DNA from: Thermoleophilia bacterium
GTDB lineage: Bacteria; Actinomycetota; Thermoleophilia; RBG-16-64-13
Assembly: GCA_026415615.1 (NCBI GenBank)
Contig: JAOAGT010000006.1
Coordinates: 1 to 64,000 of the forward strand
Length of the DNA stretch: 64,000 nt
Direction: 5' to 3'
Part shown: in pieces, positions 26,070 to 34,222 of the stretch
Numbering within the stretch: position 1 is the first letter of the stretch
How the letters are laid out: each line of letters starts with the position of its first letter
The notes under the pieces: generated by a model
Database searches by the model: none
Told to the model about the DNA's origin: nothing
The model's input: only the letters and a program-made list of their open reading frames with translations
Translations under genes and position numbers: made by a program

Positions 26070-27359
26070 GTGAGCGAGCGTGTGCTAGTGGTGGGTGCAG
26101 GCATTTCTGGCTGCGCGTGTGCAGCGAAGCTGGCCGCGTGTGGCGTGCCCGTGACATTGGTTAGCAGCTCGCTCGATGTAATGGGGCAGCCGAGTTTTGG
26201 GGCCGTGGTGCCAGTGCCGGCGGGCGACTGGAGGAAAGTGACGCAGGTGCTCGGCGAGCTCCCGGCGCCTTTGCGGGAAGTATGGCTCGTGAGTTGCCTT
26301 GCTCCGGCTGTGGACGAAGCTGACGGGTTTGGCGACTTCTTCTGCATCGACGGGCGGATGCTTAGTATCGAGACCAAGCGCGCGCTTGAGCAAATGCAGG
26401 GTATTCAGCTTCGTCAGGGATTGGTGCGCGATTTTCGTATCGAAGGCGAGGCAGGGCTGCGCAGGCTGGTTGTCGCGGAAACCGCCTTTGGCGAAGTTCT
26501 TACGGCGAAGGCCCTCGTGTTGGCGGTGGGCTTGGGTCTCGGGGGGACAGTCACTGTGGGAACGTGGATGCAGCCTGGGGGCCGATATGGGGAAACCCCA
26601 GGCGAGGGGCTCCGGGCAGCGCTGGAGAGCCTGGGCGTCAAGGTGACTGATACGGAGGTAGCGGTTGGTCCGCGGCTGAGTTTCCAGGCGGGGGTCAGGC
26701 TACTCCGGGAAGAACAATCCTCCTGCAGCGAAGGTGACAAGTGCGACCGGGTTGGCCGCCGAGTAAGCCTGGTTCCCTTGGGAGAGCGTCTTGTTGAGGG
26801 CGGCGCGCTGGGTCCGGCGAAATGGCAAAGAGCGGTGCAGTGGCCGCGGGAATATCCCCGAGCTTTACATTGGGACGACGAAGCTAGGCGGGAGGTGGCA
26901 CAGGCTCTGGTGGTGCTAGGGCGCAACGGTGTGGGGAGGTGCAGCAACTGCGAGAGTGGCTACTTTGACAGCAGCAACTCTCAGAGCAGTAACCGCAAGG
27001 GCGAGGGAGCACCGATGCTGACCCCCGATGGCATCGCTACTGGGGAGTGGTACGCAGATGCAGAGGGTCTTCTGGAAGCGAAGCTTGCCGAAGGGCTCGA
27101 GTCGTGGTGCTGGCAGAGTCGTCCGGGATACACAGTTTCGGGGGGCGTGGTGCAAGGCTTGACGGGAGCCGGGCGGGTTGTGTCGGGCCGAGGAGACCTG
27201 CTTCCTGTCTGGGTGACGGGTAGAGCCGCCGGAGCCTGTGGATACTTGGAGAGCTTGTCATCGGGCATGCAAACAGCAGAAGAAGTGGCGGCTCAGGCGG
27301 GGAGGCTTGGTCTCAGTTTGGACGCAAGTGACCCGGGCGTGATGCGCGGGCGAGAGTGA
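26070..27359 (+). CDS. MnmG-like FAD-binding protein of unknown function
   Basis: About 429 residues with an N-terminal dinucleotide-binding fold (RVLVVGAGISGCACAAKLAACGVPVTLV) and a middle segment, MQPGGRYGETPGEGLRAALE, which resembles the MnmG segment SYPAGRVGELPAQRLSDNLRAL. The MnmG CNPAVGG motif and the C-terminal helical domain are missing, and the TrmFO N-terminal signature is absent. It is therefore a divergent GidA-related flavoprotein, catalytic role unknown. GTG at 26070 has GAGGCGAGGCG upstream; a GTG at 26055 overlapping the mnmE stop is an alternative. Placement between mnmE and mnmG suggests a link to tRNA modification, which is inference. Confidence 0.7.
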   Translation: MSERVLVVGAGISGCACAAKLAACGVPVTLVSSSLDVMGQPSFGAVVPVPAGDWRKVTQVLGELPAPLREVWLVSCLAPAVDEADGFGDFFCIDGRMLSIETKRALEQMQGIQLRQGLVRDFRIEGEAGLRRLVVAETAFGEVLTAKALVLAVGLGLGGTVTVGTWMQPGGRYGETPGEGLRAALESLGVKVTDTEVAVGPRLSFQAGVRLLREEQSSCSEGDKCDRVGRRVSLVPLGERLVEGGALGPAKWQRAVQWPREYPRALHWDDEARREVAQALVVLGRNGVGRCSNCESGYFDSSNSQSSNRKGEGAPMLTPDGIATGEWYADAEGLLEAKLAEGLESWCWQSRPGYTVSGGVVQGLTGAGRVVSGRGDLLPVWVTGRAAGACGYLESLSSGMQTAEEVAAQAGRLGLSLDASDPGVMRGRE

Positions 27360-27395
27360 GCTGGAGCGCGGTGAGCGTGGGCGCGTGAGCGCGAT

Positions 27396-29426
27396 GTGCG
27401 TGCACAAGGACGCCGACCTGAGGGCCGGGCGGCTGGGCGTGGGAGACGTGTAGCATTGGTTAGCGGGAATGTGACAAGAGCTGGACTCGGAGGGCGGGCG
27501 CCCCGAGGAGACGCCTACGACGTGGTAGTGGTGGGCGGAGGTCACGCTGGGTGTGAGGCGGCTTTGGCTGCGGCGCGGATGGGGTGCCGCACTGCTGTAG
27601 TGACGCTCCACTTGGACAAGGTAGCCCTCATGCCGTGCAACCCTGCCGTGGGCGGGGTAGGTAAGGGCCAGTTGACGAGGGAGATCGATGCTCTCGGAGG
27701 CGAGCAGGGGCGGAACACAGACCGGGCGTTTGTGCAAATCAAAATGCTGAACACCTCCAAGGGTCCGGCAGTGAGAGCTCTGCGCGCGCAAACCGACAAG
27801 CGGCTTTATGAAGACTGGATGAAGTTCGTGCTTAGCCGGACCCCCGGTCTAGATCTGGTACAAGGCGAAGTAGTGGCGCTCGATGTTTCACGTGAAACAA
27901 TTTGCGGGGTGATGCTGGCGGACGGGCGGCAGCTGCGCTGCAGAGCTGTGGTGCTTGCTACGGGAACGTTTCTCCGGGGCAAGGTGGTCGTGGGCAATTG
28001 CAGCTATCCGGCAGGGCGAGTCGGAGAGCTACCTGCACAACGCCTATCGGATAATCTGAGAGCTTTGGGGCTGGTCCTGGAGCGTTTTCAATCCGCTACT
28101 CCCCCACGCATAGATGGGGCAACTATCAATCCTAGCCGCATGATTCCTCAAGAAGGGGATCCGTTGCCTCTGGGCTTCTCCCACTGGGGTACTCCTGCCC
28201 CCCGCAAGCAACTTCCCTGCTACCTTACCCACACCACGCCTGCTACCCACGAGGTGGTGATGAAACATCTTCATCTCAGTCCTATAAAAAGCGGTAGCGT
28301 CAGTGGCAAGGGACCGCGTTATTGCCCGTCGATCGACCGCAAAGTGATCAATTTTCCGGATCGCGACCATCACCCGGTGTTTGTTGAACCGGAGGGAGTA
28401 ACTACCAGGGAAATGTATCTGCAGGGGCTGACCACTAGCATGCCCCTGCACGTGCAGGAGATGATCATACACTCCACCCCGGGCTTGGAGCACGCGCGCA
28501 TTGTCCGTCCCGGTTATGCCGTCGAATACGATTTCTTGCCGCCGCAACAACTTACTCTGTCTCTAGAGACGAAAGCAGTGCGCGGTCTGTTTTGTGCTGG
28601 GCAAATCAACGGCACGTCCGGGTATGAGGAGGCGGCTGCTCAAGGGCTTATAGCAGGCATAAACGCCGCTCTGTACGTGCGCGGCGAGCCACCTTTCATT
28701 CTGCGCCGCGACCAGGCATACATAGGAGTACTCATTGACGACCTGGTCACCAAGGGAGTCGATGAGCCCTACCGAATGTTTACCTCTCGAGCCGAGTACA
28801 GGCTTCTCTTGCGACATGACAATGCGGCTGAACGGCTAGCTCCTCTGGGGCATGCCCTTGGTCTGATTACTTCTGAGCAACTTGAGCAGGTAGAGCGACG
28901 CCAACAGCTGGTCAGGGAGTACACGGAGCTTCTGGAAAGCGTTCAAATTCGTCCCACCGCCGAGGTGGAAAAGATCATGGAAGCCCTAGGCTCCTCTGCG
29001 CTAGATGAACCCCAAAGCGCGGCAAGGCTCTTGCGGCGCCCCGAGATCTCGTTTTCACAGCTGCTCGAGCTTATCGACGACCCAGAACTCAGGGAACGGC
29101 TATCTGTCGCTTCTCCTGAAGTAGTGGAGCAGATAGAAATCCAAGCGCGGTACGAGGGGTATATCCGCCGGCAGCTTGCTGAGATCCGAAAACAACGGGC
29201 TACGGAAACACTTGTAATCCCGGAAGACTTTGACTATTGGGCCCTGGAGGGCCTCACTTTTGAGGCCAAGGACAAGCTGCACCGCATCCGGCCAAGGACA
29301 CTGGGGCAGGCATCACGTATCCCCGGAGTTTCGCCGGCCGACATCTCGGTGCTTTTGGTATATCTCCATCGGACTGCTCAGGCAACAGCGGAAACGTCGC
29401 CCACAGGGTATCTCTCTGGAACTTAA
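27396..29426 (+). CDS. mnmG: tRNA uridine-5-carboxymethylaminomethyl modification enzyme MnmG (GidA)
   Basis: This FAD-dependent partner of MnmE has YDVVVVGGGHAGCEAALAAARMG, LMPCNPAVGGVGKGQL, and the substrate segment GRVGELPAQRLSDNLRALGL followed by TPPRIDG. The C-terminal helical domain is complete. From the GTG at 27396 it is 676 residues, about 45 longer at the N-terminus than usual; a TTG at 27456 or GTG at 27471 may be the real start. A consensus parS site is embedded in the coding sequence at 27884-27899. Confidence 0.97.
   Translation: MRAQGRRPEGRAAGRGRRVALVSGNVTRAGLGGRAPRGDAYDVVVVGGGHAGCEAALAAARMGCRTAVVTLHLDKVALMPCNPAVGGVGKGQLTREIDALGGEQGRNTDRAFVQIKMLNTSKGPAVRALRAQTDKRLYEDWMKFVLSRTPGLDLVQGEVVALDVSRETICGVMLADGRQLRCRAVVLATGTFLRGKVVVGNCSYPAGRVGELPAQRLSDNLRALGLVLERFQSATPPRIDGATINPSRMIPQEGDPLPLGFSHWGTPAPRKQLPCYLTHTTPATHEVVMKHLHLSPIKSGSVSGKGPRYCPSIDRKVINFPDRDHHPVFVEPEGVTTREMYLQGLTTSMPLHVQEMIIHSTPGLEHARIVRPGYAVEYDFLPPQQLTLSLETKAVRGLFCAGQINGTSGYEEAAAQGLIAGINAALYVRGEPPFILRRDQAYIGVLIDDLVTKGVDEPYRMFTSRAEYRLLLRHDNAAERLAPLGHALGLITSEQLEQVERRQQLVREYTELLESVQIRPTAEVEKIMEALGSSALDEPQSAARLLRRPEISFSQLLELIDDPELRERLSVASPEVVEQIEIQARYEGYIRRQLAEIRKQRATETLVIPEDFDYWALEGLTFEAKDKLHRIRPRTLGQASRIPGVSPADISVLLVYLHRTAQATAETSPTGYLSGT
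27884..27899. promoter_or_regulatory. parS: parS centromere site, consensus
   Basis: TGTTTCACGTGAAACA is the 16-base perfect palindrome bound by ParB/Spo0J. It lies inside mnmG, encoding part of DVSRETI, about 6 kb from oriC and 3.2 kb upstream of parB. ParB would load here and spread to form the partition complex. Confidence 0.97.
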
Positions 29427-29436
29427 GTACGACAAG

Positions 29437-30243
29437 TTGTATGCGTCTTTGGGGATTCCCCCTGAGGCTCGGGCGAAGCTGGCTCTCCTGGGGGATCTCT
29501 TACTGGGAGCTGGCTTCAACGTAACCGGAATCCGCGATGCCCAGGAAATAGAAGAAAAGCATTTCTTAGATTCACTCTCTTTGCTTGGACTCCCCGCCGT
29601 GAAAGAGGCCTCCTTTCTCGTCGACATTGGCTCGGGTGGAGGTCTCCCAGCGCTAGTGCTCGCTTTGGCGCTACCAATGTTGGAAGTTACGGCGCTTGAG
29701 GCGCAAAGGAAAAAGTGCGAGCACATAAGTCGGGCGGCGACAGTTCTGGGTTTGACCAACGTGAAAGTCGTCTGGGCGCGTGCCGAGGAATTCGGGCGAG
29801 GACCCAGCCAAGTTAACCAACCAAGCCAAACTAACCAACCCAGTCAAACAAAGCAACATAGCCGGGCTAAACAAGGAAGACCGGGCGGCGAAAGACCGGG
29901 CGGCGAGGGCCGCGATAGGCGGGGCGGCGAGGGCCGCGACAGATACGATGTGGCGGTCTCGCGAGCTTTGGCCTCGCTGCCAGTCGTGGCGGAGTACTCG
30001 ATACCGTTGCTAAAGGTCGGTGGCACAATGGTGGCTATGAAAGGCCAGATCTCCGACCAAGAGTGGAGGCAAGCGGAGAACGCTCTCGCTATACTTGGCG
30101 CAGGGAAGCTCACTGCCGTCCAGCTCGAATCTTTCCCGGGGGCGCAGAACCGTTGGGTCTATCTGGCGACAAAGGTAAAGCCTACTCCGGATGCTTACCC
30201 CCGTCGGGTAGGGGTCCCGACGAAGCGGCCCTTGGGGGGATGA
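29437..30243 (+). CDS. rsmG: 16S rRNA (guanine527-N7)-methyltransferase RsmG
   Basis: RsmG methylates G527 of 16S rRNA with SAM. The core shows EEKHFLDSLSLLGL, the SAM motif LVDIGSGGGLPALVLAL, EAQRKKCEHI and the later VSRALASLPVVAEY. Between WARAEEF and YDVAVSRAL there is a repetitive hydrophilic insertion of about 45 residues built from 18-base tandem units (NQPSQT) and Gly/Arg-rich repeats. No ATG fits; I place the start at TTG 29437, 10 bases after the mnmG stop, giving 268 residues. Upstream in-frame starts would overlap mnmG deeply. Confidence 0.9.
   Translation: MYASLGIPPEARAKLALLGDLLLGAGFNVTGIRDAQEIEEKHFLDSLSLLGLPAVKEASFLVDIGSGGGLPALVLALALPMLEVTALEAQRKKCEHISRAATVLGLTNVKVVWARAEEFGRGPSQVNQPSQTNQPSQTKQHSRAKQGRPGGERPGGEGRDRRGGEGRDRYDVAVSRALASLPVVAEYSIPLLKVGGTMVAMKGQISDQEWRQAENALAILGAGKLTAVQLESFPGAQNRWVYLATKVKPTPDAYPRRVGVPTKRPLGG
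29803..29945. repeat. In-frame tandem repeat insertion in rsmG
   Basis: Three 18-base units (29803-29820, 29821-29838, 29839-29856) encode NQPSQT-like peptides, followed by shorter repeats of AAGACCGGGCGGCG and AGGGCCGCGA. The stretch sits between two conserved RsmG motifs, so it is a solvent-exposed loop expansion. Confidence 0.85.
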
Positions 30244-30322
30244 GCGTGGCTAGGCGTTATCGAGCCCGACGGAGTCGGGCAGGAGCAACGGAACCGACGA
30301 GATTGAAGCGGGAGGGTCTCAT

Positions 30323-31087
30323 CTGATCTACGCGATTGCCAACCAAAAGGGCGGGGTCGGCAAGACCACTACCGCCATCAACCTGGCCGCTAGTCTGGCT
30401 CAGGCTGGGGAGAAGGTGCTCCTCATCGATATGGACTCTCAAGCCAACGCCACCCACGGGCTGGGACTGCGTGTATCGCCGGGCGAGCCCGCCATCCTGG
30501 AAGTCCTGTTGGGTGAGTGTTCGCTTCGCTCAATCATCCGGTCCTGCGTGGTTGAGAATCTGCATGTAGTCCCTTCGTCTACTGACGCTGCAGGCGCGAG
30601 TGTGCTTCTTCCCGAACTTGACAAGCGGGAATTCCGTTTGAAGCAGGCTCTTGCTGAGAGTGGCTTGCCTGGGGAAGAGTACTCCTACGTGTTTATTGAT
30701 TGCCCGCCTTCTCTCGGCTTGCTCACCGTTAACTCCCTGGTGGCGGCAAATCAGGTGATTATCCCGGTGCAGGCCGAGTACTACGCTCTCGAGGGGTTGG
30801 CTCAACTTATGTCAACGATCGTTGCAGTTAAGGAGCGCCTCAATCCCAACCTCAAGGTGGCCGGGCTGGTAGTTACCATGATGGACGCCCGCACCAGTCT
30901 TAGTCGCCAGGTGGAACAGGAGATTCGCTCCCATTTTCCTCGCTTGTCTTTTCGCACTGTGGTGCCTCGAAACGTACGTCTTGCGGAGGCTCCAAGTCAC
31001 GGCGTGCCGGTATTCATGCTTGACCCCCATTGTGCTGGCTCTGACGCTTACTTCGATTTGGCCATGGAGGTAGTAAGCCGTGGGTAA
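30323..31087 (+). CDS. parA: Chromosome partitioning ATPase ParA (Soj)
   Basis: The deviant Walker A motif IANQKGGVGKTTTAINLAASL opens the protein, followed by LLIDMDSQANATHGLG and FIDCPPSLGLLTVNSL. It drives ParB-parS segregation by ATP-dependent DNA binding. The in-frame open region before the motif (from the stop at 30251-30253) contains no ATG, GTG or TTG; CTG at 30323 stands 7 bases after GGGAGGG and gives LIYAIANQKGG, so I take it as the start. ATT at 30302 is the other option. The first ATG, at 30416, would remove the P-loop. The gene is 254 residues long and overlaps parB by 8 bases. Confidence 0.93.
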   Translation: MIYAIANQKGGVGKTTTAINLAASLAQAGEKVLLIDMDSQANATHGLGLRVSPGEPAILEVLLGECSLRSIIRSCVVENLHVVPSSTDAAGASVLLPELDKREFRLKQALAESGLPGEEYSYVFIDCPPSLGLLTVNSLVAANQVIIPVQAEYYALEGLAQLMSTIVAVKERLNPNLKVAGLVVTMMDARTSLSRQVEQEIRSHFPRLSFRTVVPRNVRLAEAPSHGVPVFMLDPHCAGSDAYFDLAMEVVSRG

Positions 31088-32051
31088 GAAAACGGGTCTG
31101 GGCCGCGGCCTGGCGGCTCTGTTGGGAGAGCAAGAGGCCATCACTGGTGAAAGCTTGGCGAGAGTGACCGGGGAGGAACAAGAGCGCGGCTCCGGAGTAA
31201 TAGAGCTGCCCGTAAGCGCCATAAGGCGAAACCCGCGTCAACCGCGGCGCAGCATCGACGCGCAAGCCTTGGAGGAGCTGGCTGCCTCCATAGAGGCGCT
31301 GGGGGTGGTTCAGCCGGTGATTGTGAGGCAGGTGGAGGGCGGCTACGAACTTATCGCGGGCGAAAGACGGTGGCTGGCAGCTCAGAAGGCTGGCTTCACC
31401 GCTATTCCCGCCATTGTGCGTCAGGCTTCGGACGTGGAAAGTCTAGAGCTGGCGTTAGTGGAAAACATCATGCGCCAGGAACTGAGCCCAGTGGACGAGG
31501 CTTACGCGCTAAAGGTACTGCTTGAAGACCTGGGAGTGACCCAAGAAAGTTTGGCCGCTCGCTTGGGAAGGAGTCGCTCGGCGATTGCTAACAAGATCCG
31601 CCTGCTCGATCTGCCTGCACCTATACAAGAGGCCTTGGCCAAGGGGGAACTGAGCGAAGGACACGGAAGAGCTCTTCTTGGTCTTGCTGAAAAGAAAGTC
31701 CAGCTGGAAGTCGCTCGGCAAGCTGTTGAGAAGGGTTGGAGTGTGCGCCAGGTTGAGGCCGAAGTGCGTCGGCTGTCGAGTCGAGCTCGGGACAAGAAGG
31801 AGGCAGGGGCTGACGGTGTCGGCCAATCTGAGATAGTGCGGAGTGGGTCCTCGGGCAAAGACCAAGCGGAAAGCTTTGGGGCGGAGATTGATCGGCAACT
31901 GGCCGACGACCTGGCTGATGCAATTTATGCGGTACTTGGAGTTATGCCTCGGCTCAAAATACGCGGTGATAGCGGCGTGATCGAGGTGCCCTTTCGAGGA
32001 GAAGCCGAGCTCCGTGATATCACCGAGAGACTGCGGGCAAGGATATCGTAA
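31080..32051 (+). CDS. parB: Chromosome partitioning protein ParB (Spo0J), CTPase clamp
   Basis: The 323-residue protein has the N-terminal ParA-stimulating tail (GKKTGLGRGLAALLGE), the CTP-binding core with box PRQPR and IAGERRWLAAQKAG, the parS-reading helix-turn-helix (TQESLAARLGRSRSAIANKIRLLDL) and a C-terminal dimerisation region. The linker before it is extended and acidic/basic. The GTG start overlaps parA by 8 bases. Its target parS is at 27884. Confidence 0.97.
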   Translation: MGKKTGLGRGLAALLGEQEAITGESLARVTGEEQERGSGVIELPVSAIRRNPRQPRRSIDAQALEELAASIEALGVVQPVIVRQVEGGYELIAGERRWLAAQKAGFTAIPAIVRQASDVESLELALVENIMRQELSPVDEAYALKVLLEDLGVTQESLAARLGRSRSAIANKIRLLDLPAPIQEALAKGELSEGHGRALLGLAEKKVQLEVARQAVEKGWSVRQVEAEVRRLSSRARDKKEAGADGVGQSEIVRSGSSGKDQAESFGAEIDRQLADDLADAIYAVLGVMPRLKIRGDSGVIEVPFRGEAELRDITERLRARIS

Positions 32052-32068
32052 CTACGAAGAGGTCGACT

Positions 32069-32512
32069 TTGGTCCCACACGAGCCAGGCGGCGACGAATT
32101 CCGCAACGACAGTGACGCGCTGCGCAAAGTGCTAGACGAATACCTGGCGGTTCCGGGTGTTGTGGGGGCCGCGTTTGTGTCTGACGAAGGGCTTGTAATA
32201 AGTCAGGCAGTCCCGGAAGACGTGGATGCGGACGTCATTGCGGTTTTTGCTGCCGACGTGGCGGTTGCCTGCCAACGGCTTGGTGAATCTGCCCGGGCCG
32301 AGAGTATAAAGAGTGTGCAAATTGAGTTTGAGCGAGGCCAGGTGTGGCTCGTTCCGTTTGCATCTGGTGTCTCGCTTCTCTTATTGCTTGACCAAAGTGG
32401 AGCCGGCAAGACCGGAGAACGTCTGTGGGAAAAGCGGGACCTCAAGCTGCGAGGCGGGTCTCTCGAGCTGCAAGGCGGGACTCCAGCAGCTGACCAAGAA
32501 GCTGAGAATTAG
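32069..32512 (+). CDS. Roadblock/LC7-domain protein
   Basis: The 147-residue product has one Roadblock/LC7 domain: LRKVLDEYLAVPGVVGAAFVSDEGLVISQAVPE, then VWLVPFASGVSLLLLLDQ. Such proteins are partners of MglA-like small GTPases or other switches, but no GTPase is adjacent. The last about 25 residues include a duplicated LxLxGG segment produced by a 21-base tandem repeat (32441-32482). It starts with TTG at 32069 after GAAGAGG and follows parB by 17 bases, so it is probably co-expressed with parAB. Confidence 0.82.
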   Translation: MVPHEPGGDEFRNDSDALRKVLDEYLAVPGVVGAAFVSDEGLVISQAVPEDVDADVIAVFAADVAVACQRLGESARAESIKSVQIEFERGQVWLVPFASGVSLLLLLDQSGAGKTGERLWEKRDLKLRGGSLELQGGTPAADQEAEN

Positions 32513-32536
32513 GGCTAGGGATAGGAAGCAGCCGCA

Positions 32537-33055
32537 GTGCGCAAGGGAAGAGTCATCATCAATACCGGAGAAGGCAAAGGCAAGACGACGGCGGCCCTAG
32601 GTGCTGCCCTGCGGGCAGCGGGACATGGACACAGAGTGGCAATTGTCCAATTCATCAAGGGGAACTGGAACACGGGCGAGACGCGGGCCCTGGAACAACT
32701 CCCGACCGTGGAGGTAACGCGCATCGGGTCGGGGTTCACCTGGCTTGCTGAGGATCCGGAAGAACCCAGGAGACTTGCGCGTCAAGCCTGGGAGGCGGCC
32801 AAGGAGTTCGGTTACTCCGACCGGTACGAGTTGCTCATTCTGGATGAGCTAAATTGCGCTCTTAACGAAGGCTATGTTTCGGTGGCGGAAGTGCTTGAGT
32901 TTCTTCGCACCAAGCCGGAACGGCTTTCAGTAATCATCACCGGGCGCGGGGCTCCCGCGGAACTGATCGCGGCTGCCGACACGGTTACCGAGATGCGCTG
33001 CGTGAAGCACGCTTACTACGAGGGAGAGCCCGCGCGGAAGGGCATAGAGTATTAG
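32537..33055 (+). CDS. cobO: Cob(I)yrinic acid a,c-diamide adenosyltransferase (CobO/BtuR type)
   Basis: It transfers the 5'-deoxyadenosyl group of ATP to cobalt in corrinoid salvage or synthesis. The 172-residue protein has the P-loop NTGEGKGKTTAALGAALRA, FIKGNWNTGE and the Walker-B-like LLILDELNCALNEGYV, and ends KHAYYEGEPARKGIEY. GTG start at 32537; it is the last plus-strand gene before convergent rlmN. No other corrin synthesis genes lie nearby. Confidence 0.95.
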   Translation: MRKGRVIINTGEGKGKTTAALGAALRAAGHGHRVAIVQFIKGNWNTGETRALEQLPTVEVTRIGSGFTWLAEDPEEPRRLARQAWEAAKEFGYSDRYELLILDELNCALNEGYVSVAEVLEFLRTKPERLSVIITGRGAPAELIAAADTVTEMRCVKHAYYEGEPARKGIEY

Positions 33056-33057
33056 CT

Positions 33058-33102
33058 GCGCATGTGTCAGCGGCGCATGTGTCAGCACCGCATGTATCAG
33101 CG
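33058..33102. repeat. 15-bp tandem repeat, three copies, at the cobO/rlmN convergence
   Basis: Units GCGCATGTGTCAGCG (33058-33072), one-base variant (33073-33087) and a third variant (33088-33102) fill the gap between the two stop codons and run into the end of rlmN. Confidence 0.9.
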
Positions 33103-34197
33103 GGGCATATTGTTCAGGTAGGACTTGCGCTGGCCCGCAAGCTGGCCGCAGGCAGCCTCGATTTCCTGCCCTTTGCTCTTTCTGACTACGGCTTCGATCC
33201 CGGCGTCTATAAGGATCTGTCGAAAGGCGGCTACGGCCTGCGGTGAAGGAGCGGCAAAGGGCGCGGCGGCGCCACGGCCGCCAAGCGGCCGCAGGGCGCC
33301 GCCGCGCGGCCCGGTAGCCGGATTCCACGCAAGCAAGTTGACTGTGACGACGCGGCCGCGCAGAAGGCTGGCAAGCCGCCTTGCATCCTGGGGCGAGTCA
33401 TTTATTCCCTGGAGCAGCACGTACTCGATCAGAAGTTTTCGGCGGGTAAGGGCAAAGTGGCGCCAGGCTGCTTCTAAGATGAGACCCAGCGGGTGACAAA
33501 AGGGCTTGGGGATTAGGCGAGCTCTTGTTGCGTCGTCTGCCGCGTGGAGCGACAGGGCCAGATTGACCTGGGGGTGTCGTTCAGCCAAACGGATGATTCC
33601 TTTGGGAATACCAATGGTGGAAACCGACATGTTTCTTTGACCAAGTCCAAAGCCAGCCGGGTTGCTGAGCACCTCAATAGAGTCCAAGACAGCTTTTAGG
33701 TTTAGTAAGGGCTCACCCATGCCCATGAAGACAAGACGGGAAAGTTTGCGCCCCGCCCTCTCGGCCTCATGGGCGGCCACTCGGACTTGGTCGACGATCT
33801 CCGCGACAGAGAGATTTCGCTTGAATCCAAGAGCTCCAGTCGCACAAAACGCGCACCCTACCGGACAACCCACTTGAGTAGAGATACACGCCGTCACCCG
33901 ATCGGGATACATCATGACGACGGTTTCCACAGAGGCGCCGTCAGCAGTTTCAAGTAGCACCTTTCTTGTGCCGTCGGGAGCCTCGCGCATGGCAACGGCT
34001 CGTAGCACGCACTCCCCCAGCTCGCTTAAGGCGGCTCGAAGCTGAGCGGGAAGCGCAGTGGCCTCAGCAAAAGGTGCTAAAGGACGGCGGAACAGGTGCT
34101 CAAGCACCTGTGCGTGACGATAACTAGCCACCTCCTGCGCCGCTAGCGCATCTGCAATATCCGGGCGGTAGATTCTTAGTAGCTCTGCAGCATTCAC
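33097..34197 (-). CDS. rlmN: 23S rRNA (adenine2503-C2)/tRNA methyltransferase RlmN
   Basis: This radical-SAM enzyme methylates A2503 of 23S rRNA and A37 of some tRNAs. It has the radical-SAM cluster CPVGCAFCATG, the GEPL motif MGMGEPLLN and the late cysteine region RKSKGQEIEAACGQLAG. Between NLLAWNPATG and SPQAVAAFRQIL an insertion of about 20 Gly/Arg/Ala-rich residues is encoded by a long hairpin sequence (33261-33307). GTG start at 34197; last gene of the GT4-GH57 operon. Confidence 0.96.
   Translation of the reverse strand: MNAAELLRIYRPDIADALAAQEVASYRHAQVLEHLFRRPLAPFAEATALPAQLRAALSELGECVLRAVAMREAPDGTRKVLLETADGASVETVVMMYPDRVTACISTQVGCPVGCAFCATGALGFKRNLSVAEIVDQVRVAAHEAERAGRKLSRLVFMGMGEPLLNLKAVLDSIEVLSNPAGFGLGQRNMSVSTIGIPKGIIRLAERHPQVNLALSLHAADDATRARLIPKPFCHPLGLILEAAWRHFALTRRKLLIEYVLLQGINDSPQDARRLASLLRGRVVTVNLLAWNPATGPRGGALRPLGGRGAAAPFAAPSPQAVAAFRQILIDAGIEAVVRKSKGQEIEAACGQLAGQRKSYLNNMPR
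33261..33307. repeat. Nested GC-rich hairpin inside rlmN
   Basis: Outer arms GCGCGGCGGCGCC (33261-33273) and GGCGCCGCCGCGC (33295-33307) are exact complements; inside them CGGCCGC (33275-33281) pairs with GCGGCCG (33285-33291) around a CAA loop. It encodes an extra segment in a loop of RlmN. Confidence 0.88.
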
Positions 34198-34222
34198 GAG
34201 TTCGGAGAACTCCTTGGTGTAT

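Noticed and set aside
26070-27359. TrmFO folate-dependent tRNA methyltransferase
   Set aside because: Length is right, but the TrmFO N-terminal signature is missing and the shared segment is with MnmG.
33058-33102. CRISPR array
   Set aside because: The units are contiguous 15-base tandem copies without spacers, and no cas genes are present.
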